This document shows positions 24,258-32,846 of a stretch of 32,880 bases of DNA, one piece after another (positions within the stretch are counted from its first letter, which is position 1; each line of letters opens with the position of its first letter). This stretch comes from Alphaproteobacteria bacterium. Its GTDB lineage: Bacteria; Pseudomonadota; Alphaproteobacteria; UBA828. Below the pieces are notes generated by a model. It was not told the origin of the DNA, did no database searches, and saw only the letters and a program-made list of their open reading frames with translations. A program made the position numbers and the translations under genes. The stretch covers positions 1-32,880 of the forward strand of contig JAJDUK010000097.1 in the NCBI GenBank assembly GCA_022826665.1. Reading direction: 5' to 3'.

Positions 24258-25790
24258 ATGAGCGCGCGGGTATTCGAAGAGGTTGAACGCGAGCGGGTAC
24301 GGGAGCTTTCCAAGGCCGCGTTCGAAGAACAGGCGACGGCACTCAGGGTCTCGCTGGTGGAGTCCCAGCGCGCGCTGGCCAAGGCGGACTTTCCCGTCGT
24401 CGTGCTGTTCGCCGGCGTGGACGGCGGGGGCAAGGGGGAGACGGTCAACCTTCTCACCGAGTGGCTCGACCCGCGCCGGATCGTTACCCACGCCTACGAC
24501 AGACTCACGGAGGAAGAAGGCCAGCGCCCCGAGTTCTGGCGTTACTGGCGCGACCTGCCGGCACGCGGCAGGCTCGGGCTCTTCCTCAGCTCCTGGTACT
24601 CGGCACCCTTGCTGGACCGCGCCTACGGGCGCATCGGGCCGAGCGCCCTCGACCGGAAGCTCGCACGCATCGCCGCGTTCGAGCGGACGCTCGCCGACGA
24701 TGGGGCGCTGATCCTCAAGTTCTGGATGCACCTCGACAAGAAGGCGCAGCAGCAGCGCCTGGAGGCCCTGCAGAAGCACCCGCGCGACCACTGGCGGATC
24801 TCTCAGTGGGACTGGCGCAACTGGCACCGCTACGATCATTTCAACGAGGCCGCCGAGCACATCATCACCCGCACCAGCACCGCCGAGGCGCCGTGGCTCG
24901 TGGTCGATGGCCGTCACGCGCGGCACCGCTCGCTCCGGGTGCTGGGTATGGTCAACCGGGCGCTCGAAGCGCGTCTGGCCGGCCTGCCGCCGCCGGATGC
25001 CGGCTTCCGCGCCCGTGCGCCTGTCGTGAGCCCGGCGGTGGTCGGCGCGGCGGTGCGGGAGGTCAAGCCGCTCGCGACGATCGATCAGACGAGGACCGTA
25101 GACCGCAAGGCCTACGACAAGTCGATGGCCCGCATGAGGGCCGATCTCTACTGGCTTGCCGCGCAGAACCTGCTGCATGGGCTCTCGGTCGTGCTCGTAT
25201 TCGAAGGCTGGGACGCCGGCGGCAAGGGCGGCGCCATCCGGCGCATGGTCTCGGCGCTGGATGCCCGCAGCTACCGCGTGCATCAGGTGAGCGCGCCGAG
25301 CGACGAGGAGCGCGCCCATCACTACCTCTGGCGCTTCTGGCGGCGTCTGCCCGAGGCCGGGCAGGTCGCGGTGTTCGACCGCAGCTGGTACGGGCGGCTG
25401 CTGGTCGAGCGCGTCGAGTCTTTCGCGACCGAGGCGGAATGGCGGCGCGCCTACGCCGAGATCCGCGACTTCGAGGAGCAGATCATCGGCCACGGCACGC
25501 TGCTCATGAAGTTCTGGCTCCACATCGACAAGGACGAGCAGGAGCGGCGCTTCCTCGCGCGCAAGGAAAACCCCTACAAGAGCTGGAAGCTGACCGAGGA
25601 GGACTGGCGCAACCGCGCGAAGTGGGAGGCCTACGAGGATGCCGCCAACGACATGATCGCCGGCACCAGCACCCGAGAGGCGCCGTGGACTCTGGTCCCC
25701 GGCAACAACAAGAGGCACGCCCGCCTCGAAGTCCTGCGAACGCTCTGCGCCGCGCTGCAATCGCGCCTCAGCGAGCGGGCGGCGGAGTAA
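24258..25790 (+). CDS. pap: polyphosphate:AMP phosphotransferase (two PPK2 domains)
   Basis: A 510-residue protein made of two fused PPK2 kinase domains, the arrangement of polyphosphate:AMP phosphotransferases. The first Walker A, AGVDGGGKG, is at 52-60; the second, EGWDAGGKGG, at 316-325. Each is followed by the lid arginine region (DPR/DAR), a paired FW-R-YW / FW-R-F-W motif and a buried SWY (SSWYSAPLL; DRSWYGRLLVER). In such proteins only the C-terminal domain normally keeps the full DRSWYGR active site; here the N-terminal copy reads LSSWYSA and is probably structural. It makes ADP from AMP using polyphosphate. A GGGAGGGAG ribosome binding site supports the ATG at 24258. It may be co-transcribed with the amidase gene 156 bases upstream. 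Confidence 0.93.
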   Translation: MSARVFEEVERERVRELSKAAFEEQATALRVSLVESQRALAKADFPVVVLFAGVDGGGKGETVNLLTEWLDPRRIVTHAYDRLTEEEGQRPEFWRYWRDLPARGRLGLFLSSWYSAPLLDRAYGRIGPSALDRKLARIAAFERTLADDGALILKFWMHLDKKAQQQRLEALQKHPRDHWRISQWDWRNWHRYDHFNEAAEHIITRTSTAEAPWLVVDGRHARHRSLRVLGMVNRALEARLAGLPPPDAGFRARAPVVSPAVVGAAVREVKPLATIDQTRTVDRKAYDKSMARMRADLYWLAAQNLLHGLSVVLVFEGWDAGGKGGAIRRMVSALDARSYRVHQVSAPSDEERAHHYLWRFWRRLPEAGQVAVFDRSWYGRLLVERVESFATEAEWRRAYAEIRDFEEQIIGHGTLLMKFWLHIDKDEQERRFLARKENPYKSWKLTEEDWRNRAKWEAYEDAANDMIAGTSTREAPWTLVPGNNKRHARLEVLRTLCAALQSRLSERAAE

Positions 25791-25856
25791 CGCGGCGGTC
25801 GCGCCGACAGGCGCGCGAAACTGTAGAAGTGCCGACTGCCGCGAGCGACGCCTAAC

Positions 25857-27869
25857 CTACAGCGCGCGGCCGAGCTCCTCGCCCTCGTACATGAGCTGGA
25901 CCGGACGGCGCGGCGCGACCACGTCGCCGACCCGGTGCAGAGCGGCGACGCGACCCTCAAGCGCCCGATAGAGCGCGTCGTTGGGCGAACGCAGCATCGA
26001 GACGACGACGGTATCCACCCCCTCGATCACACGCGGCTGCCCGCCCCAGACCGAGCGCACGTGCACCGTATCGCCCTCGATCTTGTCGACGTTGGTGTGG
26101 GCGCTGCAAACCACGCCGGCTTGCTCCAGGCGCGGCATCACGAACGGGAGATCGAGGGTGCGCATGACGTCTTCGCCCACCATGGCGCGCGGCGTGACGA
26201 CCTCCACATGGGCACCGCCCGTCGCCAGAATCTCGGCGAGCCCGAGCGGCAGGTAGAAGCCGGTCTCCTCCAGAATCACGACCCTCTGCCCAAGCGCGCT
26301 TGCGTTTGCCAGCGCTCGTTCGGTCGCCGTGCCGACGTCGATGACGTTCTCCTGCTCCGTCCCGGCGAGACGCGCCTGGCCCGGCCGAAACTGGCTGCGG
26401 CCGTCGCGGTCCCACGTCGCGCCGGTGGCGACGACCACGGCGTCGGGTTGCTCGCGCTCGATCACCTCGAGAGTCGCCTCCAGGCCGAGCCTCACCTCGA
26501 CACCAGCCACCTCCATCGCGCGCACCAGGTTGTCGATGGCAATGTCCCACTCCTTGCGCGTCGGCAAGCTAAGCAGCAGGTTCAGGTGGCCGCCGAGGCA
26601 CTCCTCGCGCTCCAGCAGTGTCACCCGATGGCCGCGGCTCGCCGCGACAGCCGCCGTCTTCATCCCGGCGATGCCGCCACCCGCGACGAGGATGCTCTTT
26701 GCCTCTTCAGGTGCCACAGGCTGCAGCGTGCCGCTGCCCCACCGCGCCTCGCGGCCGACGCTCGGGTTAACCGCGCAGGTGACCGGGCGGTTGTCGAAAA
26801 GGCGGGCGACGCACTCGTTGGCACCCATGCAACGCCGAATCTCCTTCTGGCGGCCCTCGCGTGTCTTTTTCACCAGGTGCGGCTCGGCCATCTGCGCGCG
26901 GGTCATCGCCACCATGTCGGTGGTGCCCTCGGCGATTGCCTGCTCCGCCTGGTGCAGGTCGATGATTCGGCCGACGGTAAAGACCCTGGCCCGATTGCCC
27001 ACCACCGCCTTGGCGCGCTTCGCGAAGGGGAGCATGAATCCGTTCTTCACATCCATCGGCGCGACGGCATGGTGCAGCGTGTAGTAGCCGCCGCCGGAGA
27101 TGTTGAAGAAGTCGAAGAGGCCGCTGGTCGAGAGAATCTCCAGCTGCTCCTCGGCCTGGTCCGGTGTGATCCCGGCCTCGCCCAGGAACTCGTCGAACGA
27201 GAGCCGGACGCCGACCGTGAAGCCGTCGCCGACCTGCGCGCGCACCGACTCGCCGATCTCAAGCAAGACCTGGCAGCGCTTGCGTACCGAGCCGCCGTAG
27301 CGGTCCGTTCGGTCGTTGTAGACCGGGCTCAGGAACTGGCCGAGCAGGTAGCTGTGCGCGGCGTGCAGTTCCACCCCATCGCAGCCCGCGACCTTGACGT
27401 TGAGCGCCGCTTCGCCGAACTCCCTGACGATGTCGTCGATGTGCTCCTGCCCCATGACCATGGGTATTTCGTGATGCACGATCGAAGGCAGCTTGGAGAC
27501 ACCCCAGAGCGGGTGCCACTCGTCCATGATCGTCGTGCCCTTGTCGTGCACGCCGCAGCCGAAGAGCTGGATGAACTGCCGCGCGCCATGCTCGTGCACC
27601 GCGTCGGCGAGCTTGGCGTATTGAGGGATGGCGCGTTTCTCCCAGGCGGTGCAACCATTTACGAACGACCCCTTGGCGGTCCGATGGCCGGCCTGCTGCT
27701 CGGTGATGAAGAGCGCCGCGCCACCCTTCGCGCGCTCCCGGAAGAACTCGATGTGCCGGTCGCTGAGGATGTTGTCCTTGCCGTAGAGCGTGGTTTGGGC
27801 GGTCATCATGATCCGGTTCTTCACGCGCGTGGAGCCGATCTCCAGCGGCTCCCACACCCGACGGCGCAC
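25857..27869 (-). CDS. Old Yellow Enzyme-type FMN/Fe-S/FAD oxidoreductase
   Basis: A 670-residue protein of the 2,4-dienoyl-CoA reductase / trimethylamine-dehydrogenase family. Residues 1-340 form the FMN barrel (EPLEIGSTRVKNRIMM, GVELHAAHSYLLGQFLSP, RTDRYGGS). The Fe-S segment has cysteines at 347, 353 and 365 (C-M-G-A-N-E-C and C-A-V-N-P); the position of the usual second cluster cysteine is Ala350. An FAD domain with AGGGIAGMKTA follows, then an NAD-type domain (VILEETGFYLPLGLAE). The frame opens with a GTG at 27869 directly after a stop codon, and a second GTG lies four codons on; neither has a good ribosome binding site. It may demethylate or reduce a small organic nitrogen compound, in keeping with its neighbours. 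Confidence 0.9.
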   Translation of the reverse strand: MRRRVWEPLEIGSTRVKNRIMMTAQTTLYGKDNILSDRHIEFFRERAKGGAALFITEQQAGHRTAKGSFVNGCTAWEKRAIPQYAKLADAVHEHGARQFIQLFGCGVHDKGTTIMDEWHPLWGVSKLPSIVHHEIPMVMGQEHIDDIVREFGEAALNVKVAGCDGVELHAAHSYLLGQFLSPVYNDRTDRYGGSVRKRCQVLLEIGESVRAQVGDGFTVGVRLSFDEFLGEAGITPDQAEEQLEILSTSGLFDFFNISGGGYYTLHHAVAPMDVKNGFMLPFAKRAKAVVGNRARVFTVGRIIDLHQAEQAIAEGTTDMVAMTRAQMAEPHLVKKTREGRQKEIRRCMGANECVARLFDNRPVTCAVNPSVGREARWGSGTLQPVAPEEAKSILVAGGGIAGMKTAAVAASRGHRVTLLEREECLGGHLNLLLSLPTRKEWDIAIDNLVRAMEVAGVEVRLGLEATLEVIEREQPDAVVVATGATWDRDGRSQFRPGQARLAGTEQENVIDVGTATERALANASALGQRVVILEETGFYLPLGLAEILATGGAHVEVVTPRAMVGEDVMRTLDLPFVMPRLEQAGVVCSAHTNVDKIEGDTVHVRSVWGGQPRVIEGVDTVVVSMLRSPNDALYRALEGRVAALHRVGDVVAPRRPVQLMYEGEELGRAL

Positions 27870-27917
27870 CTACGGTGCTAGTGTACTGACATAGCGTTGC
27901 TTTTTTCCTCCTGATTT

Positions 27918-27958
27918 AGCCGGAGGACACGAAATCGGTCCCCGATTTCGCCCCGGCT
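27918..27958. promoter_or_regulatory. nested hairpin upstream of the integrase pair
   Basis: AGCCGG (27918-27923) pairs with CCGGCT (27953-27958) and, inside it, CGAAATCGG (27930-27938) pairs perfectly with CCGATTTCG (27942-27950) across three bases. It ends 25 bases before the integrase start at 27984. It could be an operator, an RNA hairpin that limits integrase translation, or an integrase-bound site. Confidence 0.6.
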
Positions 27959-27983
27959 GCAACGGAACGCAGGAGGAATGTCA

Positions 27984-29108
27984 ATGGCGACGGTTCGCCT
28001 CAGCGAGCGCCGGATCGATGCGCTCAAGCCCCGCAAGTCCGCCTACGACGTGCGCGACCGGGAACTCAAGGGTTTCGGCGTCAGGGTCCTGACCTCGGGC
28101 GCCAGACGCTACTTCATCCACAGCCAGCACAACGGGCGGCGGTTCTGGAAGATCGTCGGCCAGGCCGGGGACATCGGCCTGGACGAAGCACGCAGCCGGG
28201 CCAAGAACCTGCTGGCCGCGATCCGCAACGGCGGCGACGAGACCACGGCACTGCCAGATATCGCCTTCGAGACAGTCGCCGATGAAGTGTTCCACCGCTA
28301 CGCCCGAAACTGGAAGCCGTCCACGCTTGAGGTCAACCGAGGCTACTACAAGAACCAGATCCTGCCCTGGTTCGAGGGGCGTCCCATCGCAGACATCGCC
28401 GCGAGCGACGTCCGGCAATGGTTCGCCTCCCTTCACGGGACCCCGGTGGCCGCCGACCGCTCGGCTCCGGTGCTCTCGGTCATCATGAGCCAGGCCGAGG
28501 TCTACGGCTACCGGCCCGAGGGCACCAACCCCTGCGCCGGCATCAAGCGCTACCGCCGCCAGGGCCGGGAGCGCTTTCTGTCGGCGGCGGAGATGCGCCG
28601 GCTGGGCGAAGTGCTGACGCGCCATGAAGCCGACAATCCGCAGGCCGTGGCGATCGTACGGCTGCTGCTGCTCACCGGATGCCGCAAGGGCGAGATCGTC
28701 TCGCTCAAGTGGCGCGACTACCGCGAGGGCAGTCTGTTCCTGCGCGATAGCAAGGTCGGGCCGCGCACGGTCTGGCTCTCGTCCCCCGCGCGCGCGGTCC
28801 TCGACGGACTGCCTCGCACGGCAACCTGGATATTCCCCTCGCCGCGGACCGACGGCTTCGTGCACGCGGTGACGCTCGGCAAATTCTGGCGCCGCGTCAG
28901 AGCGGAGGCCGATCTGTCCGACGTCCGCCTTCACGATTGCCGGCACACGTACGCCAGCATGGCGCTGGCGCAGGGCGAGACGGTGCTGACCATCGGCCGC
29001 CTGCTCGGGCACCGCAATCCAACGACGACGCTGAAATACACACATCTGTCCGACGCGATGGTGCGCGAGGCGGCCGACATCGTCGGCGCCGCATTGGTGG
29101 AGGGTTGA
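27984..29108 (+). CDS. tyrosine recombinase / integrase (first of a pair)
   Basis: A 374-residue site-specific recombinase. The N terminus is an Arm DNA-binding domain (LSERRIDALKPRKSAYDVRD, GFGVRVLTSGARRYF) of the P4-type integrase family. A core-binding SAM-like domain comes next, then the catalytic domain with Arg234 (TGCRKGEI), a Lys in RDSKVGPR, His317/Arg320 (HDCRHTYAS), His343 (LLGHRNPTTT) and nucleophile Tyr352 (LKYTHL). All catalytic residues are present. Two ATGs occur; the one at 27984 is preferred as it stands seven bases after AGGAGG, whereas 27978 is too close. The next integrase begins three bases after its stop. No tRNA target gene is near. Confidence 0.95.
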   Translation: MATVRLSERRIDALKPRKSAYDVRDRELKGFGVRVLTSGARRYFIHSQHNGRRFWKIVGQAGDIGLDEARSRAKNLLAAIRNGGDETTALPDIAFETVADEVFHRYARNWKPSTLEVNRGYYKNQILPWFEGRPIADIAASDVRQWFASLHGTPVAADRSAPVLSVIMSQAEVYGYRPEGTNPCAGIKRYRRQGRERFLSAAEMRRLGEVLTRHEADNPQAVAIVRLLLLTGCRKGEIVSLKWRDYREGSLFLRDSKVGPRTVWLSSPARAVLDGLPRTATWIFPSPRTDGFVHAVTLGKFWRRVRAEADLSDVRLHDCRHTYASMALAQGETVLTIGRLLGHRNPTTTLKYTHLSDAMVREAADIVGAALVEG

Positions 29109-29111
29109 GGC

Positions 29112-30272
29112 ATGGCCGCGAAGAGGCGGCGTCTGACCGACGCCAACGTGGCGAAGCTTGCGCCGGCGGCGCGCGAGTATACGGTCTGGGACGCGCGCCT
29201 CGCGGGTCTCGGCGTCCGCGTCCGCCCGTCGGGACACCGCAGCTTCGTGTATTGCTGCAAGGGCGAGGGCGGCGCGCGCAGGATCACCCTCGGACCTGCT
29301 GCGCTCATGGGCGTCGGGGAAGCCCGCGCCAAATGCCTCGAAATCGAAACCGCGCCGCACGGCGGCAGGCCGGAACGCGGACCGGTCCCGACTTTTGCGG
29401 ACTTCGTCGCCGGTCCGGCGCAGGCGCGGCTCAACACATGCAAGCCGTCGACGCAAAAGGGCGTGCGCCTGGTCCTGAGCGGGCTCCTGCTTCCGGCCTT
29501 CGGCCCGATGCCGCTGGACCGGATCGGCCGGATCGCCGTGACCCGCTGGTTCGACGAGTACAGCAGGACCGCGCCCGGCGGGGCCAATCGTGCGTTGAAC
29601 GTGCTCCGCCAGATCCTCAACCATGCGATCGACTGCGGCCACCTCGACACCAACCCCACGCACGGCATCAAGCGCAACCCCCGACCCAGGCTCACCCGCT
29701 TCCTCTCGTGCGATGAAGTCCATCGCCTTCACCGCGTGCTGGACCGCTACGCCGGCGCGCGGCCCTCGCGCGCGCAGCAGGCCGACATCGTCCGCCTTCT
29801 GCTGCTGACCGGATGCCGCAAAAGCGAGATCGTAACCATGCGCTGGCAGGACGTGGACGCAGACACCCTCAACCTCGTCGACGCCAAGACCGGGCCGAGA
29901 CAGGTGTTCCTGAATGCGCCGGCCCGCGCCGTCCTGGAGCGCCAGCCGCGATCGGGCAGCGCCTTCGTCTTTCCCTCGCCGTTCGATCCGGCGCGGCCGC
30001 AGTGCTCCGACCTCCCGCTCTGGTACGCGGTGCGCAGGGAGGCCGGGATCGAGGACGTGCGCCTCCATGACCTTCGTCATACGTTCGCCAGCCACGCCGT
30101 GCTTCAGGGCATTCCCTTGCCAGTGGTGTCCCGCCTGCTCGGCCACAAGAATCCGGGCATGACGCTGCGCTACGCCCATGTCGGCGACCGCGAGACCGAG
30201 GCGGCGGCGGAGCGCATCGGCACCGCAATCGCGCATGCGCTGGGCAGTCGGACGAGTATCTCGTCGAGCTGA
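29112..30272 (+). CDS. tyrosine recombinase / integrase (second of a pair)
   Basis: A 386-residue recombinase with the same domain order as the preceding one: Arm domain (RLTDANVAKLAPAAREYTVW), core-binding domain and catalytic domain with Arg236 (TGCRKSEIV), Lys in DAKTGPR, His319/Arg322 (HDLRHTFAS), His345 (LLGHKNPGMT) and Tyr354 (LRYAHV). The two proteins share only scattered identity, mostly around the active site, so this is an old pair rather than a recent duplication. A GGAGGG inside the end of the first gene serves as ribosome binding site, and only three bases separate the genes. Both look functional, which suggests they act together or have different recombination directions. Confidence 0.95.
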   Translation: MAAKRRRLTDANVAKLAPAAREYTVWDARLAGLGVRVRPSGHRSFVYCCKGEGGARRITLGPAALMGVGEARAKCLEIETAPHGGRPERGPVPTFADFVAGPAQARLNTCKPSTQKGVRLVLSGLLLPAFGPMPLDRIGRIAVTRWFDEYSRTAPGGANRALNVLRQILNHAIDCGHLDTNPTHGIKRNPRPRLTRFLSCDEVHRLHRVLDRYAGARPSRAQQADIVRLLLLTGCRKSEIVTMRWQDVDADTLNLVDAKTGPRQVFLNAPARAVLERQPRSGSAFVFPSPFDPARPQCSDLPLWYAVRREAGIEDVRLHDLRHTFASHAVLQGIPLPVVSRLLGHKNPGMTLRYAHVGDRETEAAAERIGTAIAHALGSRTSISSS

Positions 30273-30375
30273 CACGGCGGGGCGGTCGTAAGCCGGCATC
30301 GCCATGGCGCATGGCGGGACGGTGCCGGCCATGGGCAGGTCTATGGAAACAGTGCGTTCCGGAGGCGGAAACTGA

Positions 30376-30519
30376 GGTGGTTTCCACTCAATGCAAGGCA
30401 ACTGCGACTTTGCCAACCTGCGGTCCGTCATCGCTACCGCCCGAAAGCAGGACTGGAATGTTCCCGAATCCCTAGCGCTCACCGATCCTCTGAAGCTGAT
30501 CCCGCTACTGCGCTGCTGA
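30376..30519 (+). pseudogene. transposase C-terminal remnant, IS66-like
   Basis: A short open frame reading GGFHSMQGNCDFANLRSVIA, then TARKQDWNVPESLALTDP and ending KLIPLLRC. The pattern GGF-x-S, R-S-V-I-x-T-A-R-K-Q-x-W-N and the closing L-I-x-x-L-R resemble, from memory, the extreme C terminus of IS66-type transposases. A stop codon sits just before the frame, so the rest of the gene is lost. No terminal repeat was found next to it. The remaining bases of the 30273-30643 gap hold nothing else I recognise. Confidence 0.45.
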
Positions 30520-30643
30520 AATCCTGCGCTGCGGCCGGACAGCGCCACTTGGCCTCTGGCCAAAATCATCAATCCATCACGTCCGAGTGCTCGCCGGAAG
30601 CAGACCTGGGCAGTTACGAAATGCCGATAAAGCCCGTGCTCCG

Positions 30644-31984
30644 TCAATCAACGCGTTTGCAGTCATCTCGGTGACATTCATAATGCCAAGACTCGATTCT
30701 ACCATTTTTATAGTGATTCTCGTAGGTATAACGGCCCTGCCTCATGCCATCCACATAGTTGCCCTCTCCAAAAGTGGGGGCAACATGGTTTCCTTCCCAG
30801 ATTTCCCTATAGACCCAATGGCCCTGCCTCACGCTATCCACATAGGAACCCTCCTCATGTTCATCGTAGGCGCCGCCGTCTTGGACCGAGTTATAGATAT
30901 CGACCCAATGGCCCTGCATTTTTCCCTCAATGAGCGTCCCAATAGACTTATCGCGGTCGCCCGTGTCTATCGTGCCTTGTCCGTGCCCTACATTGTTGTG
31001 GCAACTGCCCGACCAAGTGAATCCTAAAAGGCTGAAAACATTCATCCACCCCGACAGAAAAATATCGCAATCCTGTTGGTTGGAAGGCTCATGCCAGCAT
31101 CCGAGATTGACTGGAGGGCGGGGGCTGCTGCCCTCCCTCCAGCTAGCATACAAGTCTCTACATCGCGGGACCCGGAGTACTTGGTTTTGGGAATCGGACA
31201 GCTTCGACTCGCTTTCCTCGCTTTCCTCGTGCGCTTGTTGGCCAAGTGGCTCACTCCCGGAACCAGGTTTCGTAAATAAAACTTCGGCCTCTTGGCTTAT
31301 TGCTCCGAGCGCTTCGCCTTGTTCCGCCGAGAGATAGCCCGTCGCCTCCAGCCCTTTCGCTTCCTGCCAATCCCATATGGCCGCCCGCGTCTTAGGGCCG
31401 AATAGACCGTCGGCAGGGCCGGTGTCGAAGCCGAGCGTGGCAAGGCCTCTTTGCACCTGTACGCGCTGCTCGCGGGTGAGTGACTCGGTCGGTGTCCGCA
31501 CGGCTTCCGCCGGTACTTCCGCTCGCCGCTCGTCGGCGTCCGTTTCCGGGGCCGCCAGAACGTGTTCGCTGCCCGACCATGTGCCGGCCTCTCCGCCAGG
31601 GCTGGCGCACTGCGAGCCCACCACGGCGCAGCCCGATCCTCCGCTGGCCTCGCACGTTTGTACGGCACGGGCTTCCGCCTGATCCCGCGTCATCGCGGCT
31701 TTTGCTCCGCCGTTGCCGTATTGACCTACTGCGAGGGCACCGCAGCCGTTTTGGAACGAAGCGCGCTCGGCACAGTCCGCGCTCCCGCCGGCACGACAAG
31801 CGTTCAGCGCAGCACCCCTAGCATCGTCTTTGGTGGCGTAGTTCCACGCGAAGCCGTATGCAACCGCCTCGCCGTAGGCCGTGTTGCCGACGGCGATGGA
31901 GCCATGCGCATTCTGAGCCTCTACTGGACCGGCCGCCATCACTAGGCCGCCGACCGTAACCGCGATAGCAGCGATCATCTTCAT
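30644..31984 (-). CDS. secreted DUF4189 / peptidoglycan-binding / MORN-like protein
   Basis: A 446-residue exported protein. The ATG at 31984, after a GGGGAGGGTGGG stretch, gives a signal peptide (MKMIAAIAVTVGGLVMAAGP, cleavage near VEA-Q). Residues about 28-130 form a DUF4189 domain (GSIAVGNTAYGEAVAYGFAW, then paired cysteines). A peptidoglycan-binding domain follows at about 160-220 (VQRGLATLGFDTGPADGLFG, KTRAAIWDWQ). After a Ser/Glu-rich linker, the C-terminal 100 residues hold MORN-like repeats: G-K-M-Q-G-H-W-V, V-R-Q-G-H-W-V-Y and M-R-Q-G-R-Y-T-Y. The linker and repeats are AT-richer than the N-terminal half. It probably attaches to the cell wall; the function of the repeats is unknown. 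Confidence 0.82.
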   Translation of the reverse strand: MKMIAAIAVTVGGLVMAAGPVEAQNAHGSIAVGNTAYGEAVAYGFAWNYATKDDARGAALNACRAGGSADCAERASFQNGCGALAVGQYGNGGAKAAMTRDQAEARAVQTCEASGGSGCAVVGSQCASPGGEAGTWSGSEHVLAAPETDADERRAEVPAEAVRTPTESLTREQRVQVQRGLATLGFDTGPADGLFGPKTRAAIWDWQEAKGLEATGYLSAEQGEALGAISQEAEVLFTKPGSGSEPLGQQAHEESEESESKLSDSQNQVLRVPRCRDLYASWREGSSPRPPVNLGCWHEPSNQQDCDIFLSGWMNVFSLLGFTWSGSCHNNVGHGQGTIDTGDRDKSIGTLIEGKMQGHWVDIYNSVQDGGAYDEHEEGSYVDSVRQGHWVYREIWEGNHVAPTFGEGNYVDGMRQGRYTYENHYKNGRIESWHYECHRDDCKRVD

Positions 31985-32186
31985 GACCCACCCTCCCCGT
32001 GAGCCATCGTGAGGCTGACACGACGATAACCGAACTGTCAATCGAACTCGCGCAGCATCGAACTCGCGCGGTGGTCTTCCCCATTTGTTTCCCACTTCCG
32101 CGCAGGGTTGGCGCCCGCATTGCCCTTTTTGAGGCCTCCTCAACCGGCTCGCATGCCCGCTGAGCCGCCCGACGCGACCCTTCTTG

Positions 32187-32507
32187 TCAGAGTGCATCAA
32201 TGCATGTCTTTGCTGCCTCAATGAACCGTGACTTCCGGCAAGCATCCATAAGCCCGATCATGCCTTCCTGCGTTGGACCATCCAACATGTTCACCCTTAA
32301 CGTCATCGTATGCCCCTGCACCGAAGGACCCCTTCCCATATGTATCTTGGCGCCCTCAAGAGCCGCCTTCATCCCCTCACCATGAGGATTCGAGCTACGC
32401 AAACCGATTGGCAGGAGGGGTCGTGGACAAGAATAGTACGCCGTCTGGCAAGCAGTTTCCGAACGGTAAGGATGCACTAGTGTCCCGTTCGCGTAATTCG
32501 TAGGCAA
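32187..32507 (-). CDS. hypothetical protein, possibly C-terminal part of a larger gene
   Basis: A 106-residue frame; an internal ATG at 32372 would give a 61-residue protein starting MKAALEGAKIHMGRGPSVQG and ending DACRKSRFIEAAKTCIDAL. The second half has natural protein texture with helices and two cysteines. The first 40 residues (before about 32390) look non-coding and run into the transposase remnant at 32500, so the true gene may have been truncated by that insertion. I do not recognise a family. Confidence 0.4.
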   Translation of the reverse strand: MPTNYANGTLVHPYRSETACQTAYYSCPRPLLPIGLRSSNPHGEGMKAALEGAKIHMGRGPSVQGHTMTLRVNMLDGPTQEGMIGLMDACRKSRFIEAAKTCIDAL

Positions 32508-32757
32508 GTGCTACCGCCGCCATCGGAGCCGGGAGTTCCGCAAGTTCCTCGACCACGTCGAGGCCAACGTGCCCGAGGACCTCGACATCCACATCGTCAT
32601 GGATAACTACGCGACCCACAAGACGAAGGAAGTCCGCGACTGGTTCGCCAGGAGGCCGCGCTGGCATGTGCACTTCACGCCGACGTCCGCCTCATGGCTC
32701 AACCAAGTGGAGAGGTTCTTCGCCGATCTGACGGAGAAACGTATCCATCCGGCGTAG
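32500..32757 (+). pseudogene. IS630-family transposase fragment
   Basis: An internal piece of about 85 codons: GKCYRRHRSREFRKFLDHVE, then DLDIHIVMDNYATHKTKEVR, and HVHFTPTSASWLNQVERFFA. It includes the catalytic Asp of MDNYATHK and the Glu of NQVERFFADL from the DDE domain of IS630/Tc1-type transposases. The N terminus is missing upstream of a stop at 32494-32496 and the C terminus is cut after EKRIHPA. It is non-functional. Confidence 0.85.
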
Positions 32758-32820
32758 GCCGCCTGTCCTGTTGGCGGGGTCTTTGTCAGGCTGAGCGTCC
32801 GTGTAGTGGACGCTTCGTAG

Positions 32821-32846
32821 GTGTCCACTTATTGCTAAGTGGGCAC
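32821..32846. repeat. near-perfect palindrome at the right edge
   Basis: GTGTCCACTTA (32821-32831), TTGC, then TAAGTGGGCAC (32836-32846) form arms of 11 bp with one T/C difference. The arrangement looks like two transposon ends tip to tip or a strong hairpin. It follows the IS630 remnant. A possible ATG (32854) opens a frame MSISEENPG that leaves the window. Confidence 0.5.

Noticed and set aside
23220-25760. 846-codon open frame on the minus strand across the amidase and phosphotransferase genes
   Set aside because: It runs exactly antisense to two well-supported genes with visible catalytic motifs. Its translation is a run of Arg, Leu, Val, His and Asp without domains, typical of the mirror frame in high-GC DNA.
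25935-27881. 648-codon plus-strand frame opposite the Old Yellow Enzyme-type gene
   Set aside because: No domain pattern; the opposite strand encodes a full flavoprotein.
27870-30643. tRNA gene or CRISPR array next to the integrases
   Set aside because: No cloverleaf-capable sequence with a CCA-type 3' end and no regularly spaced repeats were found in the gaps.
27981-30647. 888-codon open frame on the minus strand opposite the integrase pair
   Set aside because: It is antisense to both integrases, whose catalytic residues are complete. The long frame is a by-product of codon bias.
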